A stretch of 64,000 bases of DNA from Simmondsia chinensis. Its lineage: Eukaryota > Streptophyta > Magnoliopsida > Caryophyllales > Simmondsiaceae. A program made the position numbers and the translations under genes. Positions 45,541 to 55,994 of the stretch are shown piece after piece (position 1 is the first letter of the stretch; each line of letters starts with the position of its first letter). The notes beneath the pieces were generated by a model, which saw only the letters and a list, made by a program, of their open reading frames with translations, did no database searches and was not told the DNA's origin. Where the stretch lies: contig JAGTTD010000001.1 in the NCBI GenBank assembly GCA_018398585.1, positions 21,221,750 to 21,285,749 on the forward strand, read 5' to 3'.

Positions 45541-45990
45541 GAAGGTGAGGATTTGGAAGGTAATGATATGGAAATATCTGTTAAAGCTTCAACTGGTGGT
45601 GGTGCCCATAACACCATTAGAATTAAGGGTGAATCCAAGGGCCAAACAGTTTTGGTTTTGATTGATAGTGGAAGTACACATAGCTTCCTCGACCCTAAGA
45701 TTGTGAGGAAAGTAGGCCATGATATGGTCAAGACCAATCCATTAGCAATGACAGTAGCTGATGGGAATGCGATCTTGACCCACACCAAGTGTAGTAGCTT
45801 CAAATGGAAAATGCAAGGGCTTGAATTTGAGTTTGACTTCATGGTCCTAAGCATGGGAGGGAGTGACATGGTTTTGAGAGTCAATTAGATGAAAACCATC
45901 AGCCCCTTGCTCTTTGATTATGGCCAATTAACTATTTCTTTCAGTAAAGAGGGCAAGTCTGCTAAGTTGCAAGGGATCAGAGAACAAGCT
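45541..45990 (+). pseudogene. Protease of chromovirus L
   Basis: It is open in the same frame as gag to a TAG at 45886. The catalytic motif is VLIDSGSTHSFLDP (about 45655-45696), followed by TVADGNAILTHTKC and the flap/hydrophobic end MVLSMGGSDMVLRVN. The stop is where Trp of a VNWM motif is expected. The frame continues afterwards. Confidence 0.9.
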
Positions 45991-46017
45991 CAAATGCAAA
46001 TGATTAGTGGTTAACAG

Positions 46018-46944
46018 TTGCAAGAAGTGGTCAAGAAGAAGGATTTCCATTGGGTGGGGCAATTACACTCCATTTCTGCCTTCAGTCAGGGGCAAGATGT
46101 GGAATGTGATCCATCAATTATCTCACTGCTGGAGCCATACAAAGATGTGTTTGATATGCCAGTTGCTTTGCCACCTCAAAGGGAGTATGATAATGTAATA
46201 CCTTTAAAGAAAGGATCTGATCCAGTTAATCTATGGCCCTACAGGTATCCACATTCTCAGAAAAGTGAGATTGAACACCAAGTTGAGGAATTGTTAAGGA
46301 CAAAATTCATTAGGCACAACAATAATCCTTTTGCCTCGCCTATCATTTTCGTTAAGAAGAAGGATGGTACATCGAAGATGTGCATTGACTACACGCAGCT
46401 GAACTTAGTGACTGTGAAAGATAAATTTTGCATCCCTATAATTGATGATTTGCTTGATGAGTTATATGGGGCTAGATTCTTCTCCAAATTGGATTTGTGT
46501 CATGGATATTATCAGATTAGAGTTCAGGATAAGGACATCTATAAGACTACCTTTCACACACATCATGGACATTATGAATTCCTTGTGATGCCCTTTGGAT
46601 TGTCCAATGCTCCGGCCACTTTTCAAGCTCTAATGAACTCAGTCTTCAAGCTGCACCTCAGACACTTTGTTTGGGTATTCTTTGATGACATTTTAGTTTA
46701 CAGTTCCACCAAGTACTTACATTTGCAGCACCTTGACGCAGTGTTTCAACTCATGAGGCAGCACCGATTATATGCAAAACTCTCTAAATGTTCTTTTGGG
46801 CATAGACAAGTTGAGTACCTGGGTCATATTATCTCAGAGGAAGGTGTGGCTACTGACCCCAGCAAGGTACAGGCAATGAGGGAATGGCCAGTTCCAAGAT
46901 CTCTCAAACAATTGAGGGGATTCCTTGGCTTGACTGGTTACTAA
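46018..46944 (+). pseudogene. Reverse transcriptase of chromovirus L
   Basis: A 308-codon open frame contains WPYRYPHSQKSEIEHQVEEL, IIFVKKKDGTSKMCIDY, LDLCHGYYQIRVQDKDIYKT, MPFGLSNAPATFQALM, VFFDDILVYSS with the catalytic Asp pair (about 46676-46700), and LRGFLGLTGY, ending at a TAA that replaces the second Tyr codon. Apart from that single change the domain looks complete. Confidence 0.95.
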
Positions 46945-47530
46945 AGGAAATTCATAGCAGGGTATGGTATTATTGCTGGACCTCTGACAGATTTATTGAA
47001 GAAGGGAGCCTTTCATTGGAATGAGCAAGCAGGGGAAGCCTTTGAGCAGCTCAAGGAGATCATGACAACTGCTCTTGTTCTTGTCTTACTTGATTTCACT
47101 CAACCTTTTGTGTTGAAAACTGATGCAAGTGGCAACGGAATTGGTGCAGTCTTATCTCAAAATGGCTGACCTTTAGCTTACTTGAGTCAGCTTCTAAGCT
47201 CAAGCCATCAAGCATTGTCAACATATGAGAAGGAGTATTTGGCTGTGCTCTTAGTAGTCCAAAAATGGAGGCATTATCTTGAGGGTCATAAGTTCATCAT
47301 TAGGACAGATCATCAGAGCTTAAAGTATCTTTTGGAACAAAGAATCACCACCAGGGTGCAAAGGAAATGCCTCATGAAGATGTTGGGCTTATAGTATACC
47401 ATTGAATATAGGCAAGGCAGGGATAATGGGACTACTGATGCCCTATCCAGAACAATGGAAGATTCTAATGCAGGTGAGTGTTTAGCTATATCAGAAGTTG
47501 TGCCTTCTTGGATGGTTGATGTCATAAAGT
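46945..47530 (+). pseudogene. RNase H of chromovirus L
   Basis: After the RT stop it reads [34 protein letters not shown] with the first catalytic Asp, EKEYLAVLLVVQKWRHYLEGHKF and IRTDHQSLKYLLEQ (47182-47394 open). It then crosses a TAG into YTIEYRQGRDNGTTDALSR. Three stops in total. Confidence 0.9.
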
Positions 47531-48470
47531 CTTAAGATGGAGATGCAATTGCTCAAAAGTGGATCGAGGAACATCTGGTTCAAGCTGGAGATGCAGCTCA
47601 TTTCGGAGTGGTTGGATCCCAAGGCATTATCCGTGTGAATGGTAAGACTTACATAGGAACCGGTACTGATTTGATGAAATAAGTGATCTTAGCTACCCAC
47701 AGTTCAGCATGGGGAGGACATTCAGGAGTAGAGGGCACCTATCAGAGGTTGCATTAGTATTTCCATTGGCCTCATTTGAACCACTAGATTCATGCCTTAC
47801 TTCCTTCTTGTGAGGTATGTCAGCATACAAAGAGTATACATCAGCCTTACTAGGGGTTATTGCAGCCTTTACTGATACTAGATCAAGCTTGGTGGCACAT
47901 CAATATGGATTTCATTGAGGGCCTACCAAAATCTGAAGGGAAGGAGATTATTTGAGTGGTGGCTGATCGGTTTAGCAAGTACAGTCATGTTATGGCTATC
48001 CAACATCCCATTACAGCTGTGAAGTTAGCTAAGCTTTTCCTTGATCAGATTTACAGATTGCACGGCTTACCTCAGTCCATTGTTTATGATAGGGATCGGT
48101 TATTCACCAGCCATTTCTGGAAGGAGCTATTCTTCTTATTGGGAACAACCTTAGCCATGAGCTCTTCATATCACCCACAATCAGATAGCCAGACTGAGAG
48201 GGTGAACTAGTGTGTTGAGCAAAAGATTGGCATAGGTGGCTTTCCCTTGTGGAATTTTGGTATAACACCCATTTTCATTCGACTTTGGTTACCACTCCCT
48301 TCAAGGCACTCTCCAGGTATGATCCTCTGGCACCAGTTCTGTTTCAAGGGAGCATTTCTCATGTCACTGAAGTTAATGACTTGTTAGATCAAAGAAGGTA
48401 GTTGGTTAACTAATTGAGGGATCATTTGCAAGTAGCCCAGGCCCGGATGAAGTTCCATGCTGATAAGAAG
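47531..48470 (+). pseudogene. Integrase of chromovirus L
   Basis: The zinc-binding part is HSSAWGGHSGVEGTYQRL ... CEVCQHTK. The core has MDFIEGLPKSEGKE (first Asp), VYDRDRLFTSHFW (second Asp) and SQTERVN (Glu), so all three catalytic residues remain. A deletion after CVEQ near 48215 shifts the frame. Stops are mostly TAG in place of Gln or Trp codons. Confidence 0.9.
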
Positions 48471-48473
48471 TGA

Positions 48474-48908
48474 GTGGACAAGTCCTTTGCTGTTGGAGAC
48501 CTTGTTCTTTTGAAATTACAGCCTTACAGGCAGAGCTCTCTGGCCATTCGTAATAACATTAAGCTAAGTACACGTTTTTTTGGCCCTTATAGGATACTTG
48601 AGAGGATAGGCAAGGTTGCATATAAGCTGGAACTCCCTAAAGATTGCACCGTTCATCCAGTCTTCCTTGTGTCTTTATTGAAGAAGTTTGTCTCAGCTGA
48701 TAAGGAAGTTCCAGTGACCCATCCTCAGGCTACCTTGCAAGGTATGTTGGTCTTACAGCCTCAAGCTATCCTTCAATCTCACACTGGTGCACTGACAAGC
48801 AGTAGGACGCAGCAGGTTTTTGTTCAATGGAGCAATTTGGATCCTTCTTCAACATCTTGGGAGGATTGGACTTTCCTTCATTCCCAATTCCCTTCTTTTC
48901 ATTCTTGA
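48474..48908 (+). pseudogene. Integrase C-terminus with chromodomain-like end (element L)
   Basis: The open 144-codon stretch has [48 protein letters not shown], and at the end QQVFVQWSNLDPSSTSWEDW, the compact chromodomain-like motif of this gypsy group. It ends with TGA 14 codons later. It is in frame with the integrase when its damage is ignored. Confidence 0.9.
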
Positions 48909-48920
48909 GACAAGAATGCT

Positions 48921-48935
48921 TTAAGGGGGGAGCAT
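48921..48935 (+). other. Polypurine tract of L
   Basis: TTAAGGGGGGAGCAT directly before the 3' LTR. Confidence 0.9.
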
Positions 48936-49225
48936 TGTTATGAATGTGTGTTGGTAGTTAGTGGTTGCAGTTAGTAGTTAGTGCCATTGGTCCATTTTGG
49001 CGGCAATGGTGGAATAACTTGGTTTTGAATTGTCTTGTTACATTGTATCTTAGTTTAGTATAAATAGCTAAGACCTTGTATTGTTTCATTCATGAATAGA
49101 AAACTTGATTGATTCTTCTTCTCAACTCCTAATTCTCTCTAATCTCTCATATCTTTTCACTTCTTTTTCCTCTCAACTCTTTCTCTTCACTTAGTTAAGG
49201 ATCAAGTTGAACTAGATCCTTAACA
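48936..49225 (+). repeat. 3' LTR of L
   Basis: A 290-bp partner of 43641-43930 with about ten differences, some of them in the TAGT-rich run. It ends CCTTAACA, followed by the target duplicate GTCTC. Confidence 0.95.
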
Positions 49226-50645
49226 GTCTCAACAAGTTTCCAATGCTGCTACACTATTGGTTAAAATTATGAATGTCATCTATCCTATTATTAAGGAAAT
49301 CCTCAAACAAGTCCTCTCTCCCTATGGTAACCTTGAGAAAATTGAAATCAACTCAACATCTCCTTTAGAGATTGAAGCTCAAGTGACCTATACTTGACCT
49401 ATACTTCAAGGAAAGATGTTGAAAGAGCACGCAAATGGTTACAAGGAAGAAATGTCTACAACTACAGTTGTACGTTAAACATTCAATTCTTCACTCCTAG
49501 TAAGGAAATTGGAGAAGAAAAGAAGAATTAGGAGTGGGTAATGCACATCAAGGAATGGGAGAAATTAGATATGAGATGGAAGCAACGATTAAAGAACACC
49601 GTGATCAATATTTCTCGAAGATAAGGTAAACTTTTGAAGAGGTGATGATCACAAGCTTAGCAACACAGCAGCAAATTTATCAAGAAATGGAGCAAAATCT
49701 TACTATAATACACTCCAGTTTAGCAGAGAATATGGAAGAACTTATTGAAATATAATCTCAATTAGATACACATCAGATGATAGATCCTGAAGCAATGCAA
49801 ATTTTCGCTGCTGAGCACTTCAATTCAGATGAGAGCGGGACTGTCACTGCTGTAATAGAGCTTGAGGGAATAATTGAACAAGAAGGCAAGTTCAACAACA
49901 CAATGTGAAGAACACAACTTCTACTCAAGTTTATGTGATACCTTTACAAAATCAGCAAGTTGGATGGTAGCAACAGGACATTCCAACCGTGAAAATTACC
50001 TCTGCGCGGCCGCCTCAGAACAAGAAAGTGTTGGAACATTCAAAAGTGCAAGATTGTCTCCCAAAGTTGAATGTGGTAGCCCTAGTTCAAGATTATGTTG
50101 TTGATTTACAGCCTGACCAAAATAAATTGGTACCAATGCAAGAAACCGATTCATTTTTGCTTGGAGAGTTGCACAAACCGATCAAAGGGCAAGATCATTC
50201 GAGTGGAGCTAATTTATATTCATCCAAGAACACTACTACTAGACCTCTGGAATCAAGGGAAAGAGTGCAAGTTTCAAATTTCCTTGGCCATGTGAACCAC
50301 AACATTATGCAACAAGCTGAAGAAGAACAAGGCTATAGAAGGTTGAAGCATGGACATCAAGATTGGGACACTCTTCATAGTTCCAACAATAACATCATTG
50401 CCATGATCACAAACATTGGACATTTCGTGAAGAAACCTATCCACTGGGAGAAGATTTGCAAGATTCTCTCCAAGATTTTCACATATGGCTACAGAGTTGG
50501 AGTACGTTGATGCATAATTGCTAAATTCGAATGGATAATCTTAGCAGGATCATGAGTCCCTCTATCACCCGAGTGCTGCAGTTCAGCCAGAATAAGAGTT
50601 CTTTAGCAATAACTTCTCTCTTTGATTCTTGAGGACAAGAATCTC

Positions 50646-50660
50646 AAAAGGGGGGAGTAT
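50646..50660 (+). other. Polypurine tract of K
   Basis: AAAAGGGGGGAGTAT directly before the 3' LTR of K. It is preceded by TTCTTGAGGACAAGAATC, a motif shared with gypsy elements here (L and H have GACAAGAATG in the same place). Confidence 0.9.
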
Positions 50661-51146
50661 TGTCATGATTCTAGGATGTAGGGAATTACTAATAATCAAT
50701 GGCTTGTAATAAACTTGCAATAATTAGTCAAGGTAAGTTAATAGTTAGTTAGAAGGGGGTTAGTTATGGCGGTTAGTTGAAGTCAAGTGGTTAGTTAAGT
50801 AAGTCAATGTTGGTGCCTAGGGGTAGGTAAGTCGGTTGGGCCTTGTGTCCTAATGCAATGTATTTGCTCTAGTTCTTAGTTAGTACAAGTACTTGTTAGA
50901 TCTCTTGTAAACACATATGTTGAATGATAATTGATCTAAATTCTCTCTCTTAGTTCCAATTCTCTCTACTTTTCTCTCAATTCTCTTGACTTCTGATCTT
51001 TAATCTCTTCTAATCTCATCTAATTCTCTTCTAATTCTCTCTTAATCTCATCTTATTCTTCAATTTCCTCATCTCAACTATCTTTTCTAGTGTAGTTCTT
51101 CACCTAAACCTAGGTTATGATTCAAGTTTGATCTTGAATCATAACA
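50661..51146 (+). repeat. 3' LTR of K
   Basis: The 486-bp partner of 42550-43057 runs from TGTCATGATTC to ATCATAACA, followed by the duplicate ACATG. The TATA-like site is changed to TACAAGTA here. Confidence 0.95.
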
Positions 51147-51912
51147 ACATGGCTTACATATAAAAGAAAAAAATACAACTTGTACAACTAAAATCTCTTT
51201 ACAAGGACTAAAAATGTCAAAAGAGTTGAGTCTTAATACTCATTAAGGATTCCTGTAGTAAAAACAGTTGGTTAGTTATGACATTCAGTTCACAATCTAG
51301 TGAAAGGGCTTCTTCTTGAAGAGCTTGATTGTCCCTTTGAGCCTCCATGGTGGCCTCTTCAAGTCCTCCAACCACTGAACCGTGGGAGGTATGCTATTGT
51401 CTCAATGAGTGCAGTTCTTCTTTAAGGTGACTTAACCTCTCATCTAGATGATGGATCTCGTCTTCCAAACATTTAATCCTTTGAGCTTGATGGTCCTGGA
51501 TCCTTGTTGTTGCTTGGAGCTCTTCAAATAGTAGCTGTAGACCACCTGGGCTAGCTAAACACCCAAGGTTTTTAATGGCATCTTGGTAATGTCGTTTTCT
51601 CTAAAGAAGAGCTAGGACATCTTGGTTAACCTTTACGAACACCTCCACAAGGTCCTCGATTTTCCTGGAAATAGAGGGAGCCACTTTTAGATCTTCTTTC
51701 AGGGACCTCACCAAAAAAAAAAGGGCCTCCCAAAACGTGGCCCCCTTACCCAGGATTAGAATAGGAAGATGTGTGAGTTCTCTCAGCCGTTGGAGTTTAG
51801 GATATTCTTGGTCCAGTTATTGGAAAGCCAATCTACCACTTGCTCCAACCTTCTCTAGAGGAGAAGACATTCCCCCTATCCTTGTGGAAGGAATGGCTCT
51901 GGGAGGGGCAAC

Positions 51913-51991
51913 CTGCCAAAGGTTAACAATAAAAGAGTTAGGGAAGATTTTGACTTTGGAAAACAACTAAGGTTAAAAGAAAGGCCCTTAC
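51913..51991 (-). other. Predicted intron 2 of the antisense gene
   Basis: On the minus strand it begins GTAAGGGCC and ends TTTGGCAG, with a T-rich body; 79 bp, AT-rich, the usual form of a short plant intron. Confidence 0.55.
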
Positions 51992-52468
51992 CTATGTGGC
52001 CTCGGTCTATGGCAAAGAAGGGGTTTCTATTGGCATTGTTGCGAGAGGAGCTTCTAATGGTACATCCGTCCTTGAAGTTTCAACAAGCATCGCAAATGCT
52101 GGAAGTGGTACTGGCTCTTCAGCCGCTGATGTACCTTCCTCGAGAGAAAATTTTGGAGAACAAGTCTTATATGTTAGAACCAAACATGGTTTGAATCATC
52201 AAGAATTGGAAAACTAAAAAGGCCATGACCTTCAGCAATCTCCTCCTCCTCAAAGTAGGAACAGAGCTTGAACAAGGCCCTGGCCTAAGATAATTAAGAA
52301 GGAAGCATCTTCGAGGAAGTGGCTCGTGATTGGCTCCATAACAGAGACAGCCATGTCACCTTATTCTTCAGTACTTGAGCTTAATGATTCAGTGTCTCGA
52401 TGGGACTCTGGTGTAATCTCCCAAGAGGGAGAATCTGGTATCTCCATGTTGTATGGAGCCAGCTCTTC

Positions 52469-52544
52469 CTGTGGCTATAAAAGACCATGTTAGAAGCAGG
52501 TTTAACAAAAATAAACGAGAACCCTAATTGAGAAAGGCCAATAC
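52469..52544 (-). other. Predicted intron 1 of the antisense gene
   Basis: On the minus strand it begins GTATTGGCC and ends TAGCCACAG, with a T-rich body; 76 bp. Confidence 0.5.
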
Positions 52545-54358
52545 CTCTGATACAGGGAACCTAACTCTTCTTTTTCTCACTATTTATGAGATGGGTATCT
52601 CTTCTTCTTCTTCTTCTTCTTCTTCCTCCATAGTAGCATGGAGGATTATAGGGACAACATCCTTCATCCTTTTTCTTGAGACACCAACCTCAAGGGCTGG
52701 TGGAGAGATGCCTTGAGGGGTCTCCTCTAGTAGCATTTGAGTAGAGCTCCTAGTCTTAACACTGCTAGGGTTTACTTGGTCAGTTGCTGTAACAAGAAAG
52801 GAATGTTCCTACAAGGCGCAAGATACCCGTAAAGAGATCTAACTTCTTGGTTTAGAGCATGAAGCTCTGGAAGCTGGGCAGGTTGAACAGAAGTCCTCTT
52901 GGCCCACAAAAGTTTCTTGGTCCGCAGGCTTGGAAAAAGCACGTCTTAAACAATACCAAATTACCTGGCAAATAACCCAAGCCTATATGTCTCTACACCA
53001 GGGTAAATCTGGTCATAAAAGAATAAACCTTGAGGGCATAAGATTGTTTGCCAGATTTGGAAGTTGATGTCCATTGAGACATCATTATGGATGTCCAGTT
53101 TCCTAAACCATTTAGGACCAAGATCCCTTCTCTTAAAGGGAGTCCATTAAGTCTCTTACCACTCCCCAAGGGCCATTAATCTCTCTAGGCATTGGTCAAA
53201 TGACCATCTTAAAGGCAGTTGGACCCACAGTGAGCAAACTACTCACCAAGGCAAGAAACCCCCTCATATGTGAGAGCGTAAGGGCCTCAGGGGCATAACA
53301 CAAGGAAATAGGCATAAGCCCACAGTTGGACCAGCCACAACCGATCACCTACATGGAAATCATAGTTTTTGGCTATGATGTCTCCAAGGCAACCATATAA
53401 TTGGGCCAGAAACAATGGTCCCAAGTATAAAGGGCCATTACTAAAAGCTAAGTTAATGGCCATGGTCCCAAGGAACTTAAGGAATGAGTCAGAATAGTTT
53501 GCCAAGAAAAACTTGTTTAACCAAAACAAGTAGATGCACGCCTCTATCTCTTTGGGACCTTGCCTAACGTCATGTTCCACTCTTACAAACTTTTTAACAA
53601 AAGACTCATAAGCTTGAGGCATGTCTATGATAGAGAAGAAGGAGGCAAAAGATTCAACTTCTAAAGAAATGAAAGAATTGAGGGGCAACTCATTCCCCAA
53701 GAAAAAAGACCCGTTAGGGCCACTATGTCCTCTGGAGTGATTCTTCAGAAGCCCTCAGGAAGGACAAAAGTGTTATAGCAGTTATTCTAGTAGCAAGTTA
53801 GTGTTGCTACAATGAGAAAGTCATACCTTAGGGAGATGGTAGAAAGCCTAACGGCTTCATAGCTGTGAAGTGGCTTCCATTTCTGGCCATAGGTCATCAT
53901 CAGTCCATCCAACCATTTAGGATATCAGTTGGTTAGAAATGTCCATCCTTCAAAGGGATCCGCTTCCTTGCAAATGCACCTTCCTCCTTAAGAATGACCT
54001 GAAGAGACTGCACAAAGAAAAGGAGACTCATCAATATCTGGAAACAATCCCTCAAGACTAGGAATGTCATGGGATGGATCAAAGATTGGTCCTAGGGCAC
54101 AAGATGGCAAGTTTGATGAAGGCTCATCCTCTGACAACCAAGAAAGATCCTCTTTGATGAAACTAAGATTAGTTGGGCTCTCAAGAAAATTAGAGATTTA
54201 TGCCATTGATTAATCAGAAGGAAGCAAAGAATGAAGAACAGATTGAGTTAAGAATTAAGTGATTCAAGAACAAAGGCGAGAATTCACAGAAGCGACTTGA
54301 TGAATAATGAAGAAGATAAAACAAAGCAAGAAAGTGGGAATTTCAAGCCCTAACTATC

Positions 54359-54367
54359 ATATTTATA
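54359..54367 (-). promoter_or_regulatory. TATA box for the antisense gene of D
   Basis: TATAAATAT on the minus strand, about 155 bp upstream of the first ATG and just outside the recognisable 3' LTR. It suggests that the antisense gene has its own promoter. Confidence 0.5.
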
Positions 54368-54404
54368 GATACACGGGAAGGAAAAACGAGCAACGTGAGG
54401 GCCT

Positions 54405-54652
54405 TCTCAAGGGAAGTCAAGCCTTTAAGTACGGTGTCTCGAGCCCAGCTTTTTGAACGGTAATTACCCTTGACAAGGGGTTCATCCACTCAAGGCTTGA
54501 GATGATTGAGGGATGAAGTGAGCCCGAGCTCGAAGGGCTATCAGGAACGCTGCAAGACAGGTGGTTCTTAAGCTCAAGCCAATTACTTGGAGCACAATTT
54601 CAGTTACTTGAGCATAAGCTTAATCCAACAGAATGTGGGGCTTCTAGAGGGG
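54405..54652 (+). repeat. 3' LTR of D, left part
   Basis: This matches 34460-34740 of the 5' LTR in the same orientation. It is cut after TTCTAGAGGGG by element I; the rest lies beyond the window. The exact LTR start is uncertain because the first ~60 bp of the 5' copy are not recognised here. Confidence 0.75.
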
Positions 54653-55977
54653 TGATGCTTGGTGCACTGCTTAGAAAGTGAACTAAATCATATCAAGTGA
54701 TATAGAGTGAGTGGAGAATTATTCCCACGAGGATTGATTATTGAGTGAGTACAAAATTTAGTAGTTTCAGCGCTATTTGAAAAGCCGAACTTTGTAGTTT
54801 TTGAAATATAACAAGCAAAATGAAAAGAACTAAATATGATTATTGATTTTTTTTTTTAATTTTTATGATTTAATAAGATCCAAGACATCCGATTTCACCT
54901 AATTGTATTGATATGCCTTTCTATTCTCGATATTCAAGTTGTTATCATATGTTGATGGTCGAAAATCCTAATTTAATAAATATTCTCTCTCGAGCAACAT
55001 TTAGCATACTCTTTTACATATCAATCTCTTGCATGAATTTGAATATGAAAAGATTTTTGAAGATTCAAAGTTTTCACTTAATATCGCACAAATCTTGTTA
55101 ATGTATCTCTAGAATTTACTCAATTTGTGGTGTTTATTACTTTAGCAATCATCGTAAATCTCCTCTCAAACTCATTGTGAATCATTATAGGATTTGAATG
55201 GTGATCAAGCATTCAAAACTCATGAAGAACAATAATAAACTATTCAACAATGCAATGAACAAACTTTGAATGCGTTAAATTATAAAAGAGCGTATATTAC
55301 AACTTAGGCTACATTGTAGCCTTGGAAAAAAAAAATTAGTTCATGGTAGACATAACATAAAGCAAAGCTAAAACAAAATCCATAAATTTAAAAAAGAAAA
55401 GAATAGAAAAGAGCTTGAAATTTAAAAATTACAAACCCGACCCCTTCTTTTCTCTTCCTTCCCTCCCTCTAACCTATACTTATGTGTTCTTTTTCCTTAG
55501 GAATTGGACACCATTTGCTCTTGATTTCAACCCTATTTATAGTATACAAGTAATCATTTACATAAAATAAGAAAAATACATGAACTTGCTTCTTATTTGC
55601 TCACTTTGCCGCTCCCTTTACTTTATGTTGCAACTTGCTACTTTTTATAATTTTTCCTCTTTCCACCTTGTAAAGCTTAACAAATTGATGCATGTTGCTT
55701 GTTTCTTGATGTGTTCAATGTATTCTTACTTATGTTTTGCTTGTCTGGCCGCCCAAAGTTGCAATTGCAACAAGTAGTTCATGCTTTTGTTCTTTTTTCC
55801 TTAGCAGTTGGTTTTGGTGTAGTTTGCCCCTTTTTTCTTTTGTTTTATGTATCTTACTTCCATTTGATGTTGATGATAAAACCTAGAAAGAATTAGCATA
55901 AAATGAGTTTTTTTATAAAATGGTTAGTAATTGAATATAAAAGATATGAATAATTATATACTAAATTGGACTTATCA
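54653..55977 (-). repeat. 3' LTR of Athila element I
   Basis: On the minus strand it starts TGATAAGTCC after a polypurine tract and ends CACCAAGCATCA, as in G. At 1325 bp it is shorter than the G LTR, but the last 700 bp are similar (for example CACTCAATA then AATCCTCGTGGGAA). Minus-strand TATA box at 55534-55541. Confidence 0.9.
55534..55541 (-). promoter_or_regulatory. TATA box of the I LTR
   Basis: TATAAATA on the minus strand in the context ACTATAAATAGGG. Confidence 0.65.
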
Positions 55978-55994
55978 AAATACCCCCAAACTCA
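55978..55994 (-). other. Polypurine tract of I
   Basis: GAGTTTGGGGGTATTTT on the minus strand, adjacent to the LTR and matching that of G. Confidence 0.85.

Larger units (their letters stand above)
43641..49225 (+). mobile_element. Element L: full-length chromovirus-type Ty3/gypsy
   Basis: Two 290-bp LTRs (43641-43930 and 48936-49225) are flanked by the perfect duplication GTCTC (43636-43640 and 49226-49230). It has a primer-binding site, gag, protease, RT, RNase H, integrase, chromodomain-like tail and polypurine tract. The LTRs differ at about ten positions by eye, the least of any pair here, so it is among the youngest insertions. About twenty in-frame stops and a few deletions inactivate it. 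Confidence 0.95.
43625..50513 (+). pseudogene. K reading frame with PTB-type RRM, split by element L
   Basis: The ATG at 43625 is followed by five codons, then L (43641-49225 plus duplicate GTCTC). The frame resumes at 49230 and encodes about 80 residues with the layout of an RNA recognition motif as in polypyrimidine-tract-binding proteins: a beta-1 strand LLVKIMNV, helix EILKQVLSPYGNLEKIEI, and the strand-4 region YNYSCTLNIQF (about 49460-49490), which mirrors the YNxCCTLRI of PTB. An 11-bp tandem duplication (GACCTATACTT at 49385 and 49396) adds a stop and a shift inside the domain. Beyond it lie Gln/Glu-rich, broken segments, then an open 173-codon stretch (49989-50510). The similarity is judged by eye. 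Confidence 0.6.
42550..51146 (+). mobile_element. Element K: non-autonomous LTR element with RRM-like frame
   Basis: LTRs 42550-43057 and 50661-51146 are flanked by the perfect duplication ACATG (42545-42549 and 51147-51151). It has a tRNA-Met primer-binding site and a polypurine tract but no gag-pol motif that I recognise. Internal sequence without L is only about 2 kb: a ~550-bp leader, then one long frame starting at 43625. It presumably relied on enzymes of related gypsy elements. L splits the frame at its fifth codon. Confidence 0.9.
51217..54206 (-). pseudogene. Antisense extra gene of D: plant-mobile-domain-like plus coiled coil
   Basis: Read on the minus strand from a possible ATG at 54206 to TGA at 51217-51219. 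Exon 1 encodes a segment resembling the plant mobile domain: LHSYEAVRLSTISLRYDFL, a Trp-rich NTFVLPEGF, ITPEDIVALTGL (about 53710-53745), then an open 137-codon part (53287-53700) ending LWLVQLWAYAYF. A Glu run follows near 52599-52628. Two likely GT-AG introns lie at 52469-52544 (76 bp) and 51913-51991 (79 bp). The last exon encodes a coiled coil (about 51400-51520). Stops, including codon 3, and a shift near 53700 make it a decayed copy. Function in the element is unknown. Confidence 0.6.
34399..54652 (+). mobile_element. Element D: Tat-type Ty3/gypsy with antisense extra gene
   Basis: D has a 5' LTR remnant (34399-34825), gag, protease, RT, RNase H, second RNase H, integrase, an antisense gene (51217-54206) and a 3' LTR part (about 54405-54652) in the same orientation as the 5' one. 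The possible left target duplication is ATGAC (34394-34398); the right one is outside the window. K and L are nested between integrase and the antisense gene, and I/H in the 3' LTR. Confidence 0.85.

Noticed and set aside
52528..52716. Plus-strand frame with a poly-Ser run
   Set aside because: The run is the complement of the Glu run in the antisense gene of D; no other support for a plus-strand gene.
53287..53700. Single-copy host gene for a plant mobile domain protein
   Set aside because: It lies between the integrase and 3' LTR of one retrotransposon, is decayed, and fits the position of extra frames known in Tat elements.
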